This document shows, in pieces, positions 37,914 to 47,548 of a DNA stretch of 64,000 bases (the stretch's first letter is position 1; the number at the start of each line of letters is the position of its first letter). The stretch spans positions 30,466 through 94,465 of the forward strand of contig NZ_KB906983.1 of assembly GCF_000381745.1 (NCBI RefSeq), in the 5' to 3' direction. The stretch comes from Psychromonas ossibalaenae ATCC BAA-1528 (GTDB lineage Bacteria; Pseudomonadota; Gammaproteobacteria; Enterobacterales; Psychromonadaceae). The notes beneath the pieces are model-generated. The model saw only the letters and a list, made by a program, of their open reading frames with translations, did no database searches and was not told the DNA's origin. A program made the translations under genes and the position numbers.

Positions 37914-38003
37914 GCTCACCACGTTTCTTATCTATATATGGGCTGCACTGGTACCTGTTTCAGATGCGGCCGCACATATCGGGATGAACAAGTCTAAAGA
38001 TCG

Positions 38004-38396
38004 TTATTGGGCAATGCTGATCAGCGGGTAGTTTAGTTTCTGCCACAACAGTATATGACCGTTTAAATCACTCAAATGTTTAAATCCTTTATTTTTTAGA
38101 ACCTCTGCTGCTACCTGTGCCCGTCTTCCGGATCGGCAGTAAATAACTATTTCCTGCTCTTTATAGCTTTTTAGTTTTTTTATTTGATTAACCAGCTGAT
38201 CATAGGGAATATTCACTGCTCCCTGGATATGACCTTGTGCAAATTCATTTTCCGTACGCACATCAAGAAGAATAGGCGCCTGCTGCTTATTTATCTGTTC
38301 GAGCAGTGTGTCGGGCTCAACCTGGATTACTTTTGACTGTACAAACAGACTGCACAGCAATAAAGGAATAATTTTAATTGTGTCGCTAAGTCTCAT
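38004..38396 (-). CDS. Periplasmic rhodanese-like sulfurtransferase
   Basis: A single-domain rhodanese of 130 residues starting at the ATG at 38,396, with GAGGGG just upstream; a second ATG four codons earlier is possible. A hydrophobic signal peptide (about 8-22, IIPLLLCSLFVQS) suggests export. The active-site loop is CRSGRRAQ, with the catalytic Cys. Family motifs LLDVRTENEFAQGHI and GAVNIPYDQL are present. Similar to PspE/GlpE-type proteins that move sulfur from thiosulfate to thiols. It stands alone on the minus strand between the TRIC channel and glgX. Confidence 0.88.
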   Translation of the reverse strand: MRLSDTIKIIPLLLCSLFVQSKVIQVEPDTLLEQINKQQAPILLDVRTENEFAQGHIQGAVNIPYDQLVNQIKKLKSYKEQEIVIYCRSGRRAQVAAEVLKNKGFKHLSDLNGHILLWQKLNYPLISIAQ

Positions 38397-38614
38397 GATG
38401 CCCCTCATTTAAATAATAATTAAAAAATGTTAGCTGTATTTGCTGTTAATTATGATCTGACGCCCTAATATCCGGGCAAATTTATTAAATAGTAATAGGC
38501 TTATAGCTGTATCTAAATTTATGCGCAATATTAGCTGCTGTGTTTCATAAATTATATGTTAACGGCTCTGTTGTATGAGCAGGGCCCGATTATCACGAAT
38601 ATTCGGAGTAAATT

Positions 38615-40666
38615 ATGTTTTCTACTTCACACGGACGTCCTGATAAATTAGGTGTAACCTATACTGAACAGGGGGCAAATTTTTGTATTTATGCCCGACT
38701 CGCCGAATCAATTGAGCTTCTCTTCTTTGATCATAAAGATGCCTTGAAGCCCAGTTATACTTTTAAGCTTTCAGATGTTGATAACCGCACTGCGTATTAC
38801 TGGCATATTTTTATTAGTGATGTAAAACCTGGTCAACTCTATGGTTTTCGGGTGAACGGTCCGTATCGTCCACATTTGGGCTCAAAATTTGCGCCCGAGA
38901 AAGTATTACTGGATCCCTATGGCTTATTAGTTGAGCGAGGTGATAACTTTTCCCGCAGTGCCGCCATCGGAAGCGGCTCAAATGTTGATAAGTGTTTAAA
39001 AAGTGTTGTTGTGGATATTGATGATTATGACTGGCAGGACGATATTCACCCTCGTCACGCTTTTGCGACGAGTGTTATCTATGAAATGCATGTCGGCGGT
39101 TTTACCCGCCATGAAAGTTCCGGCCTTGCTGAAAATAAACGTGGTACCTATGCCGCGATTATAGAAAAAATACCTTACCTGAAAGAACTTGGTGTTACTG
39201 CGGTTGAATTAATGCCGGTGCATCAGTTTGATCCCAGTGAGCATCATGCCGGACTGGTTAATTACTGGGGCTACAGTCCGTTGTCATTTTTCTCTGTGCA
39301 TAGGGAGTACAGTTCGGATAAATCTGTGCTCGGCCCGGTGAATGAATTTCGTGATATGGTCAAAGCCCTGCATAAAGCCGATATTGAAGTGATTTTAGAT
39401 GTGGTTTACAACCATACAGCAGAAGGCGGGGAAGGGGGGCCGAGCTTTTCACATCGCGGTTTTGACAGCAGTGTTTATTATATTTTATCGCAAGATAAGC
39501 AGCATTATATGAATTTCAGCGGCTGCGGAAATACCCTTAATGGAACGCATTCGGTGGTCAGACGCATGATTATTGACAGCCTGCACTTTTGGGTGGAAAA
39601 AATGCATGTCGACGGTTTCCGTTTCGATTTAGCATCAATTTTATCCCGCGATGAGCTGGGTAAACCTATGATAAGCCCGCCGACATTGTGGAGTATCGAT
39701 ACCGATCCGACCCTTTCGCCGGTTAAACTGATTGCTGAAGCATGGGATGCCGGCGGTTTGTACCAGGTGGGCAGTTTAGCCGGGCAGCGCTGGCGGGAGT
39801 GGAACGGACATTTTCGTGATGATGTCAGACGTTTTGTGCGCGGCGATAAAGGTATGGTCAGTAAATTTGTTTCCCGTTTGATCGGCAGCCCGGATATTTA
39901 TGGCGAGCATAACTATGAACCGGAAAAGTCGGTCAACTTTATTACCTGCCATGATGGTTTTACCCTTAATGACTTAGTAAGTTACAACAACAAGCACAAT
40001 CTGGCTAATGGTGAAGATAACCGTGACGGCTGCGATCATAATTTCAGTTGGAATCATGGTATTGAAGGGCCGACGGATGATCCGGAAATAATACGCTTAC
40101 GCCTGCAGCAGATGAAGAATATGCTCGCAATTACTTTGATGTCATTAGGTACGCCGATGATTTTAATGGGGGACGAAGTCGGACATTCGCAGAAAGGTAA
40201 TAACAATGGTTACTGCCAGGATAATCCGGAGTTTTGGTTTGACTGGCAGAAAGTTGAACAAAATCAGGAACTGTTTCGTTTTACTAAGGCATTAATAGAG
40301 CAGCGGACCCTTAAGGCGAAAAATACCAATACGGTTTATCGATATTCTCTGCATGATATTGTGCAGCAGTCGGAACTGCGCTGGCATGGTCTGGTTGTTA
40401 ATCAGCCGGACTGGAGTGAGGGATCTCATGCGATTGCCATGGAAAGCCGTCATCCGCATTCACCGGGTGTGACCTATGTGGTTTTTAATGCCTACTGGAA
40501 ACCTTTAACTTTTAACCTGCCCAAATCACCAAGCGGCAAGTGGCTGCGTATTGTTGATACCTCTTTGACTGACGGACTGGATATTCATATAGAGGGAGAT
40601 AAGGAGACGTGGTTCTATAGTGAATACATTGTGCAGCCCCGCTCTGTGGTTATTTTGGTTGGATAA
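38615..40666 (+). CDS. glgX: Glycogen debranching enzyme GlgX
   Basis: A 683-residue GH13 isoamylase-type enzyme that cuts alpha-1,6 branches of phosphorylase-trimmed glycogen. An N-terminal CBM48 beta-sandwich (about 1-110) precedes the (beta/alpha)8 barrel. Catalytic motifs are visible: DGFRFDLAS (nucleophile, about 333-341), EAWDAGG (acid, about 375-381) and CHDGFT (transition-state Asp, about 445-450). DVVYNHT is conserved region I. Length fits GlgX (E. coli 657). The partner phosphorylase glgP and pgm lie 12 kb downstream rather than in an operon with it. Confidence 0.95.
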   Translation: MFSTSHGRPDKLGVTYTEQGANFCIYARLAESIELLFFDHKDALKPSYTFKLSDVDNRTAYYWHIFISDVKPGQLYGFRVNGPYRPHLGSKFAPEKVLLDPYGLLVERGDNFSRSAAIGSGSNVDKCLKSVVVDIDDYDWQDDIHPRHAFATSVIYEMHVGGFTRHESSGLAENKRGTYAAIIEKIPYLKELGVTAVELMPVHQFDPSEHHAGLVNYWGYSPLSFFSVHREYSSDKSVLGPVNEFRDMVKALHKADIEVILDVVYNHTAEGGEGGPSFSHRGFDSSVYYILSQDKQHYMNFSGCGNTLNGTHSVVRRMIIDSLHFWVEKMHVDGFRFDLASILSRDELGKPMISPPTLWSIDTDPTLSPVKLIAEAWDAGGLYQVGSLAGQRWREWNGHFRDDVRRFVRGDKGMVSKFVSRLIGSPDIYGEHNYEPEKSVNFITCHDGFTLNDLVSYNNKHNLANGEDNRDGCDHNFSWNHGIEGPTDDPEIIRLRLQQMKNMLAITLMSLGTPMILMGDEVGHSQKGNNNGYCQDNPEFWFDWQKVEQNQELFRFTKALIEQRTLKAKNTNTVYRYSLHDIVQQSELRWHGLVVNQPDWSEGSHAIAMESRHPHSPGVTYVVFNAYWKPLTFNLPKSPSGKWLRIVDTSLTDGLDIHIEGDKETWFYSEYIVQPRSVVILVG

Positions 40667-40721
40667 GTGACAACTTATTGATAAAGTAAAACAAAGAGGT
40701 ATGTCTGATACAGGAAAATAA

Positions 40722-42056
40722 ATGCAAGTTGTCAAAGATTCTACGCAGTTAGTTAACTGGTTCCGCAGTTCGGCACCTTATATCAATGCTCACCGCCATA
40801 AGACATTTGTATTAATGGTCGGCGGTGAGGCCTTAGAAACCGATAATTTTCAGCATATCATTAACGATATTGCGCTCCTAAACAGTTTAGGCGTGAAGCT
40901 TGTTCTGGTGCACGGCGTACGTCCGCAAATTCAGAAACAGCTGGACAGGCATGGGCACAGCAGCCAGTTTCACCATGATCTGCGTATTACCGATGATCAG
41001 AGTCTAATGCTGATTAAACAGGCGGTCGGTGCAGTACAGATTGAACTGCAAGCCCGCTTATCGATGGGTTTGGCGAATTCGCCGATGCAGGGAGCCAGTA
41101 TCCGTACGGTTATCAGTAATGTGGTCACAGCCCAGCCGATCGGTGTCAAAGACGGTATTGATTACTGTCACGCGGGTAAAGTTAGAAAAATTGACGTGGA
41201 AGGTATTAAGACTCAGCTAGAGTCCGGAGCCATTCCGGTTATTTCTCCGCTTGGCTTTTCTGTGACGGGTGAGGTTTTTAACTTGTTAGCCGAAGAAGTA
41301 GCGACGCAGGTCGCTATTGGTTTAAACGCCGATAAATTAATTGGTTTCTGTTCCAATACCGGGGTATTAGATGCTCAGGGCAAGGTGATTTCTGAGCTTT
41401 TACCGGAACAGGCGCAGTATCATATTGATAAGCTGGAAGCAGAGGACGCAGAAGCATCCGGAACACTGCGCTTTTTACGTGCAGCAGTTGCCGCCTGTAA
41501 AGCTGATGTTACCCGCTGTCATCTGATTAGTTATTATCAGGAAGGTGCGCTGCTTAAAGAGTTGTTTACCCGCGACGGGGTCGGCTCGCAGATTGTTAAA
41601 GAAAGTTATGAGCGTATTCGAACCGCAACTATTGATGATATCGGCGGTTTGTTAGAGCTTATTGAGCCGCTTGAAAAGCAGGGCATCTTAGTTAAACGCT
41701 CGCGTGAACTGTTAGAAAATGAGATTGAGCATTTTCAGATTGTTGAACGTGACGGTATGGTCATCGGCTGTGCCGCATTATATCCTTTCAAAGATGAAAA
41801 AATGGGTGAACTAGCATGTTTAGTCAGCCATCCTAAGTACCGGCGCAGTGCAAGAGCTGACAATTTAGTTGAGCATGTCGAGCGTAAAGCCAGGGAACTT
41901 GGCTTAGATGCGGTGTTTGTTTTAACTACGCAGAGTATTCACTGGTTTAGAGAACGCGGCTTTGATTTTGTTGATATGAATGATCTGCCGACAGCTAAAA
42001 AAGAGATGTACAACCTTAAGCGTAATTCGAAAGTACTGCTGCGTAAAATTCGTTGA
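40722..42056 (+). CDS. argA: N-acetylglutamate synthase ArgA
   Basis: A 444-residue enzyme that acetylates glutamate with acetyl-CoA, the first step of arginine synthesis. Residues 1-285 form the amino-acid-kinase-like domain that binds arginine as inhibitor (LVLVHGVRPQI, KLIGFCSNTGV). Residues 295-440 are a GNAT acetyltransferase domain, introduced by TRDGVGSQI and IRTATIDDIGG. Length and layout match E. coli ArgA (443). It starts 55 bp after glgX, without a terminator between. No ARG box was recognised by eye. Confidence 0.95.
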   Translation: MQVVKDSTQLVNWFRSSAPYINAHRHKTFVLMVGGEALETDNFQHIINDIALLNSLGVKLVLVHGVRPQIQKQLDRHGHSSQFHHDLRITDDQSLMLIKQAVGAVQIELQARLSMGLANSPMQGASIRTVISNVVTAQPIGVKDGIDYCHAGKVRKIDVEGIKTQLESGAIPVISPLGFSVTGEVFNLLAEEVATQVAIGLNADKLIGFCSNTGVLDAQGKVISELLPEQAQYHIDKLEAEDAEASGTLRFLRAAVAACKADVTRCHLISYYQEGALLKELFTRDGVGSQIVKESYERIRTATIDDIGGLLELIEPLEKQGILVKRSRELLENEIEHFQIVERDGMVIGCAALYPFKDEKMGELACLVSHPKYRRSARADNLVEHVERKARELGLDAVFVLTTQSIHWFRERGFDFVDMNDLPTAKKEMYNLKRNSKVLLRKIR

Positions 42057-42095
42057 ATTGTGATTATCACCAGACTAATGAAGGAACATATGATC

Positions 42096-43076
42096 ATGCT
42101 GCTGTTGAGAAAGTTATTTAGAACAGTAAGTTTAAGCTGCTTTTTATTTGCTTTATCGCTGCCTTATGCGCAGGCCGATACACAATATGTGACTATTGGT
42201 ACCGGCAGCATAACCGGCGTTTATTATCCGACCGGCGGGGCGGTCTGCCACTTAATTAATCAGATCCAAAGTGCTGAAAAAATTCATTGTGAAATAAAAA
42301 GTACCCCCGGCTCTATTTACAATTTAGCCGGGATTCGTTCGGGAGAACTGGATCTGGGGGTTGTTCAGTCTGACTGGCAGTATCATGCTTACAGCGGTAC
42401 CAGTAGATATGCTGAGCAGGGAGCATTTGACACATTACGCTCATTGTTTTCAGTACATGCAGAGCCTTTTACGGTATTAGCCAGAGCTGATGCAAAGATT
42501 AATAACTTTGAAGATTTAATTGGAAAACGTGTCAATATCGGCTCGCCTCGTTCCGGACAGCGGGCGACAATGGATATGCTTCTGGATCTTTACGGCTGGA
42601 AACTGCAGGATTTTGCTGCTGTTTCTGAACTGAACCCCAGTGAGCAGGCTAAGGCTTTATGCGATGATAAAGTCGATGCGATTATTTATGTTGTTGGTCA
42701 TCCTAACAGCTCGATCAAAGAAGCTTCGGGTGCCTGTCAGACTAAACTGGTAAATGTCTCCGGAGATAAAATTTCCTCTTTGATAAATACCAAGAGCTAT
42801 TATCGTAATGCAGTCATTCCTGGCGGGATGTACCGGGGCAGTGATCAGAATACTATTACTTTTGGTGTAGGAGCGACTATTGTTGCTACGACAGACCTGC
42901 CTGAAGAGACTGCTTATAACCTGGTCAAAGCTGTCTTTGAAAATCATGCTTTGTTTGTGCAGCTTCACCCTGCTTTTCGGGACCTAAATAAAAAAGGTAT
43001 GGTTAGTGATTCCTTAACCGCTCCCCTGCATCCCGGCGCTGTTCGGTATTATAAAGAAGCCGGATTAATGAAGTAA
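42096..43076 (+). CDS. TAXI-family TRAP transporter solute-binding protein (first copy)
   Basis: A 326-residue periplasmic protein with a signal peptide ending near SLPYAQA. TAXI binding proteins (TRAP-associated extracytoplasmic immunogenic) deliver ligand to a fused TRAP permease. Conserved features are VTIGTGSITGVYYPTGG at the mature N-terminus, LGVVQSDWQYHAYSGTS and ALCDDKVDAIIYVVGHP. The ATG at 42,096 lies nine bases after AAGGAA; 42,090 is an alternative. The gene begins about 40 bp after argA. It is paralogous to the next gene. Glutamate or a related acid is a possible ligand, by analogy only. Confidence 0.88.
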   Translation: MLLLRKLFRTVSLSCFLFALSLPYAQADTQYVTIGTGSITGVYYPTGGAVCHLINQIQSAEKIHCEIKSTPGSIYNLAGIRSGELDLGVVQSDWQYHAYSGTSRYAEQGAFDTLRSLFSVHAEPFTVLARADAKINNFEDLIGKRVNIGSPRSGQRATMDMLLDLYGWKLQDFAAVSELNPSEQAKALCDDKVDAIIYVVGHPNSSIKEASGACQTKLVNVSGDKISSLINTKSYYRNAVIPGGMYRGSDQNTITFGVGATIVATTDLPEETAYNLVKAVFENHALFVQLHPAFRDLNKKGMVSDSLTAPLHPGAVRYYKEAGLMK

Positions 43077-43094
43077 ATCTACTTCTTAAAATGA

Positions 43095-43123
43095 ATAATC
43101 ACCTGCATTTTATAGGTGATTAT
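43095..43123 (+). other. Hairpin between the two binding-protein genes
   Basis: ATAATCACC and GGTGATTAT form a 9-bp perfect stem around an 11-base loop, 19 bases past the stop of the first gene. No T run follows, so it may stabilise or attenuate the message rather than stop it. Confidence 0.4.
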
Positions 43124-43287
43124 CTGCCCTTAATTAAACTGCCGCGATCCCAGTTTCAGGCAAAGAAACTTGCCTAGAGCCGATAAAATCGCCATACTGC
43201 GCGATTACTTTTGACCATATACACATATAGTCAACTAAAAATGTAGGGATCCACGTTGTATAAGTGGCTTGTTTATAAAAGGGAATA

Positions 43288-44253
43288 ATGATGAATAAGA
43301 TCTTTAAAAGCTCACTCCTGGGCGCACTAGTTTTATCGACTACGATAGCAACTGCTGCAGAGCAAAAATTTGTGACAATTGGTACTGGCGGACAAACCGG
43401 TGTGTATTACGTTGTCGGCCAGTCGATTTGTAAACTGGTTAACCGCGGTATTAAAGATCACAATATCAAATGTAACGCACCTTCTACAGGCGGCTCGGTT
43501 GCTAACATTAACGCAATCGGTGCTGGCGAGCAGGATATGGGTGTTGCCCAGTCTGACTGGCAGTTCCATGCCTACAACGGTACAAGCAAATTTGAAGGGA
43601 AAGGTAATAAAGAACTGCGCGCGTTATTCTCAGTTCACCCAGAACCGTTCACTTTAGTTGTACGTGCTGACTCAGGCATCAACAGTTTTGATGACTTAAA
43701 AAACAAACGTGTTAATGTTGGTAACCCTGGTTCAGGCACACGCGGTACAATGGAAGTTGTAATGGCTGCCAAGAAGTTAGCAATGAAAGACTTCAGCCTT
43801 AAATCTGAATTAAAAGCCGCTGAAATGTCGGCCGCATTATGTGATAACAACTTAGATGCAATTACCTATACAGCTGGTCACCCGTCTGGTGCCATTAAAG
43901 AAGCAAGTGTATCCTGTGACTCTAAAATTGCCCCGGTTACCGGCCCTGAAGTTGATAAACTGATTGCTGATTTCCCTTTTTATGCGCCGGCAGTTATTCC
44001 GGGCGGCATGTACAAAGGGACAGATCAGGATGTTAAAACTTTTGGTGTAGCAGCGACATTTGTCAGCTCAACGAACACTGATGATGAAACTGTTTATCAG
44101 GTTGTTAAAGCGGTATTTGATAATTTCAAACGTTTCAAAAAATTACACCCTGCATTTGCTCACTTGACTGAGAAAGAGATGATCAGCAACGCATTATCTG
44201 CGCCGCTGCATGACGGTGCAGTGAAATATTATAAAGAACGCGGCTGGATGTAA
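43288..44253 (+). CDS. TAXI-family TRAP transporter solute-binding protein (second copy)
   Basis: A 321-residue paralogue of the upstream gene, with a signal peptide (about 1-23, ending TIATAAE). It shares VTIGTGGQTGVYYVVG, MGVAQSDWQFHAYNGTS and ALCDNNLDAITYTAGHP with the first copy. Codon choice is more biased than in the first copy (frequent GGT, CGT, AAC), suggesting higher expression. It has its own 210-bp leader with a GGGA ribosome binding site; the second ATG at 43,291 is better spaced. It lies 103 bp ahead of the permease gene and is probably the main partner of that permease. Confidence 0.9.
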   Translation: MMNKIFKSSLLGALVLSTTIATAAEQKFVTIGTGGQTGVYYVVGQSICKLVNRGIKDHNIKCNAPSTGGSVANINAIGAGEQDMGVAQSDWQFHAYNGTSKFEGKGNKELRALFSVHPEPFTLVVRADSGINSFDDLKNKRVNVGNPGSGTRGTMEVVMAAKKLAMKDFSLKSELKAAEMSAALCDNNLDAITYTAGHPSGAIKEASVSCDSKIAPVTGPEVDKLIADFPFYAPAVIPGGMYKGTDQDVKTFGVAATFVSSTNTDDETVYQVVKAVFDNFKRFKKLHPAFAHLTEKEMISNALSAPLHDGAVKYYKERGWM

Positions 44254-44356
44254 TTCTTCCTCAAATTTATCTGTCTGACCTAGTTCAGACGTAGTAATAA
44301 CAAAGGCAGCTGATGATTCACTGCCTTTTGTCTTTTCAGTAAATATAGAAGTTTTT

Positions 44357-46978
44357 ATGCGCGAAACAATACATATAATGGATGAAAATGAGCTGCAGGA
44401 GCTCGTTGAACAAACAGAAACCGGCGGGCGTCATGTGGTCGGTGGAGTTAAGAAATTAATCACAGTGACTGCGATTGCCTGGTCTTTATTCCAGCTTTAT
44501 TTTTCTTCGCCTGTGCCTTTTATTTTCCAGCAGTTTATCAATAACCTCGGGTTAGACCTGACAGTTGTATTTGATGATACAAAAGCGCGATCAATTCATT
44601 TAGCTTTTGCACTGTTTCTGGCTTTTTTATCTTATCCTGCGTTTAAAAACTCTAACAAAGCTGTTGTCCCTGTCGGAGACTGGATTTTAGCTTTGTTAGG
44701 GGGATTTTTAGGCGCGTACTATTTTATTTTTTATGACGGCATTGTGCAGCGGGTTGGTATTCCTAGTCAGATGGATATTTTTGCCGGTGTAGCAGGTATC
44801 TTAATACTACTAGAAGCCACGCGCAGAAGCCTTGGTGCTCCATTAGCAGTCATTGCACTGATTTTCTTATCGTTTAACTTTATGGGGCCGAATTTACCGC
44901 AGCTGCTTGCCCATAATGCCAATAAGATTACTACCATAGTCAACCAGCAGTGGATCACCACTGAAGGTGTGTTTGGTATTGCACTTGGTGTATCTACCAA
45001 ATTTGTATTTTTGTTTGTACTGTTCGGTGCACTTTTAGACAAAGCCGGCGCTGGTAATTATTTTATTAAAACGGCCTTTTCTTTACTTGGGCACTTACGA
45101 GGCGGTCCGGCTAAAGCTGCTGTTATTGCATCGGGACTGACTGGGTTAATTTCCGGCTCGTCGATTGCTAATGTTGTTACAACCGGTACCTTTACCATTC
45201 CTATGATGAAAAAAGTCGGTTTTACTTCTGAAAAAGCCGGCGCTGTTGAAGTTGCTTCTTCGGTTAACGGGCAGATCATGCCGCCGGTAATGGGCGCAGC
45301 TGCTTTCTTAATGGTTGAATATGTCGGCATCACCTATTTTGAAGTGGTTAAACACGCAATAATACCGGCACTTATTTCCTATATTGCACTGGTTTATATT
45401 GTTCATTTAGAAGCAATGAAAGCCGGAATGCACGGTTTAGAAAGAGCGAAGCAGCCGCCGGCTCTGCTGATACGTTTACGTAACAGCGCGCTGATTGTTT
45501 TCTCTTTCTGTCTGCTGTCACTGATCGTTTATTACGGCCTGGGCTGGATTAAGGCCTTTGCCGGAGAAGCTTCGCTTTATGTGATTGCATTCTTAATTAC
45601 ACTGGCATATATCGCTATTGCTTACTGGTGTGCCAAATTTCCAGAGCTTGAACTGGAAGATGCCAACGAGCCGATCGTGCACCTGCCGCCGGTAAAAGAA
45701 ACGGTGAATTCAGGTTTACACTTTTTATTACCTGTTGTGGTTTTAATCTGGTGTTTAATGATTGAGCGCCTTTCTCCCGGAACATCAGCTTTTTGGGGAA
45801 CAGCGGTATTAGTGGCAATTCTGCTGACCCAGAAAGCCCTGTTTGCTTATTTTCGCGGTGAAAGTGATTTAGGCACACAGCTGAAAGCGGGTGTGAATGA
45901 TCTTTTTGATGGTTTGGAGATCGGTGCTAAAAATATGGTCAGCATAGGTATTGCTACCGCGACTGCCGGTATTATTGTTGGTGTTGTTGCGTTAACCAAT
46001 GTTGGTGCGCCTCTGGCCGATATTGTGGAGATCATATCAGGCGGTAATATTTTATTAATGCTGATTTTTGTTGGTATTTTAAGCCTGATTTTAGGGATGG
46101 GACTGCCGACTACTGCAAACTATATTGTTGTTTCATCGCTGTTAGCCTCGGTTATTGTTGAAGTCGGACAGCAGAACGGTCTGATTGTACCGTTAATTGC
46201 AGTGCATCTGTTTGTGTTTTATTTCGGCATTATGGCCGATGTAACGCCTCCAGTCGGGCTGGCTTCTTTTGCCGCTGCGGCTATTTCCGGCGGCAAGCCG
46301 ATTAAAACCAGTGTTATTGCATTCTTTTACAGTCTGCGTACTGCTATTTTACCTTTCCTGTTTATTTTCAATACTGATCTGCTGCTAATTGATGTGAGCT
46401 GGATGCAGGGCATTGGTGTCTTTATTATTGCCACTGTTGCTATTCTTATTTTTACCGCAGCTACGCAGAAATACTTTTTCGATGACTGCAGCTGGCTGGA
46501 AGTGATGGCAATGCTGCTGATTGCATTTGCGCTGTTCCGCCCGGCTTATTTTATGGAAAAGATTTCTCCCTCTTACGTGAAAATTGAACCTTATAATCTT
46601 GTTTCTGAACTGCAGCATGCACACAGTACGCGTGATATGAAAATGCAGGTTAGCGGTTTAAGTGATATTGGTGAACCTGTGACCTTTTATGTTCACCTGC
46701 CGATACAGGGTGAATCGGGTGAACAACGCTTAACTAATATGGGACTGACCCTAATAGATAATGACGGCAGCATGATAATTGATGATGTAGCATTTGACAG
46801 TCCGGCCGCCGCTATGGGACTTGACTGGGATCAAAAAATATTATCGGTGCAGATGCCTGTCGAAGGCGCACTGGCTAAAGAGTGGTTATATATTCCGTCA
46901 CTGCTGATGTTATGGGGAATTGCCCTGATACAGATCCGCCGTCGTAAAGCGATGATACTTAAATTAGCGATGGATTAA
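44357..46978 (+). CDS. TRAP transporter fused permease (DctQ-DctM type)
   Basis: An 873-residue inner-membrane protein in which the small (4-helix) and large (12-helix) TRAP subunits are joined, as is usual for TAXI-TRAP systems. The large subunit covers about 120-700, with conserved segments ISGSSIANVVTTGTFTIP, GQIMPPVMGAAAF and LGMGLPTTANYIV. The C-terminal 170 residues (about 700-873) form a DUF3394-like tail with two helices and a strand-rich periplasmic part. It uses the Na+ gradient to take up ligand handed over by the binding proteins encoded upstream. Confidence 0.92.
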   Translation: MRETIHIMDENELQELVEQTETGGRHVVGGVKKLITVTAIAWSLFQLYFSSPVPFIFQQFINNLGLDLTVVFDDTKARSIHLAFALFLAFLSYPAFKNSNKAVVPVGDWILALLGGFLGAYYFIFYDGIVQRVGIPSQMDIFAGVAGILILLEATRRSLGAPLAVIALIFLSFNFMGPNLPQLLAHNANKITTIVNQQWITTEGVFGIALGVSTKFVFLFVLFGALLDKAGAGNYFIKTAFSLLGHLRGGPAKAAVIASGLTGLISGSSIANVVTTGTFTIPMMKKVGFTSEKAGAVEVASSVNGQIMPPVMGAAAFLMVEYVGITYFEVVKHAIIPALISYIALVYIVHLEAMKAGMHGLERAKQPPALLIRLRNSALIVFSFCLLSLIVYYGLGWIKAFAGEASLYVIAFLITLAYIAIAYWCAKFPELELEDANEPIVHLPPVKETVNSGLHFLLPVVVLIWCLMIERLSPGTSAFWGTAVLVAILLTQKALFAYFRGESDLGTQLKAGVNDLFDGLEIGAKNMVSIGIATATAGIIVGVVALTNVGAPLADIVEIISGGNILLMLIFVGILSLILGMGLPTTANYIVVSSLLASVIVEVGQQNGLIVPLIAVHLFVFYFGIMADVTPPVGLASFAAAAISGGKPIKTSVIAFFYSLRTAILPFLFIFNTDLLLIDVSWMQGIGVFIIATVAILIFTAATQKYFFDDCSWLEVMAMLLIAFALFRPAYFMEKISPSYVKIEPYNLVSELQHAHSTRDMKMQVSGLSDIGEPVTFYVHLPIQGESGEQRLTNMGLTLIDNDGSMIIDDVAFDSPAAAMGLDWDQKILSVQMPVEGALAKEWLYIPSLLMLWGIALIQIRRRKAMILKLAMD

Positions 46979-47036
46979 ATACTCTGTTAAGGAGAGCACT
47001 GCTGAGTGTTCTTCTGCTGTCTGTTTAATAAAGCAT

Positions 47037-47077
47037 AAAAAAAGCCCCGTTTACACTGTAAACGGGGCTTTTTATTT
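47037..47077. terminator. Bidirectional terminator between TRAP permease and fur
   Basis: GCCCCGTTTAC (47,044-47,054) pairs with GTAAACGGGGC (47,058-47,068), with A and T runs on either side. Confidence 0.93.
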
Positions 47078-47091
47078 AGACTGTATATGAC

Positions 47092-47517
47092 TTATTTGTG
47101 CTTACAGATGCCATCAACAGGTTCACCGTACAGGTAAAGGCTGTGGTTAGTAAGTTGGATACCATATTTATCAGCAATCAGTTTTTGTTGTTTTTCAATT
47201 AAATCATCATTAAATTCGATTACTTCACCGCACTTCAGGCAGACCAGGTGGTCGTGATGCTCCTGATTAGCAAGTTCAAATACTGATTTGCCGCCTTCAA
47301 AGTGATGGCGGGTAACAATACCGGCATCATCAAACTGGTTTAATACGCGATAAACCGTTGCAACACCAACTTCATCTCCCTGCTCGAGCAATTTCTTATA
47401 AAGATCTTCAGCACTGATATGCTGGTTCTCTGACAGTTGAAGCAGACGTAAAATTTTAACACGCGGTGAAGTTATTTTTAATCCGGCTTCTTTTAATGCA
47501 TCGTTTTCTAAAGACAT
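47092..47517 (-). CDS. fur: Ferric uptake regulator Fur
   Basis: A 141-residue iron-responsive repressor. The winged-helix DNA-binding domain covers about 1-83 (KITSPRVKIL, VGVATVYRVLNQF). The metal sites include HHFEGGKSVFEL, the EHHDHL histidines and the CLKCGEV cysteine pair. Length is typical (E. coli 148). It lies 31 bp downstream of fldA in a ybfE-fldA-fur arrangement known from enterics and Vibrio. It should repress iron uptake genes when Fe2+ is plentiful. Confidence 0.97.
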   Translation of the reverse strand: MSLENDALKEAGLKITSPRVKILRLLQLSENQHISAEDLYKKLLEQGDEVGVATVYRVLNQFDDAGIVTRHHFEGGKSVFELANQEHHDHLVCLKCGEVIEFNDDLIEKQQKLIADKYGIQLTNHSLYLYGEPVDGICKHK

Positions 47518-47548
47518 GATGGTTCCCTACGGTTTAACTGTCAGTGGT

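Noticed and set aside
37870..38032. Plus-strand open frame of about 53 codons after the TRIC gene
   Set aside because: It overlaps the rhodanese 3' end and its first part is the decayed copy of the TRIC gene tail, which explains its protein-like look.
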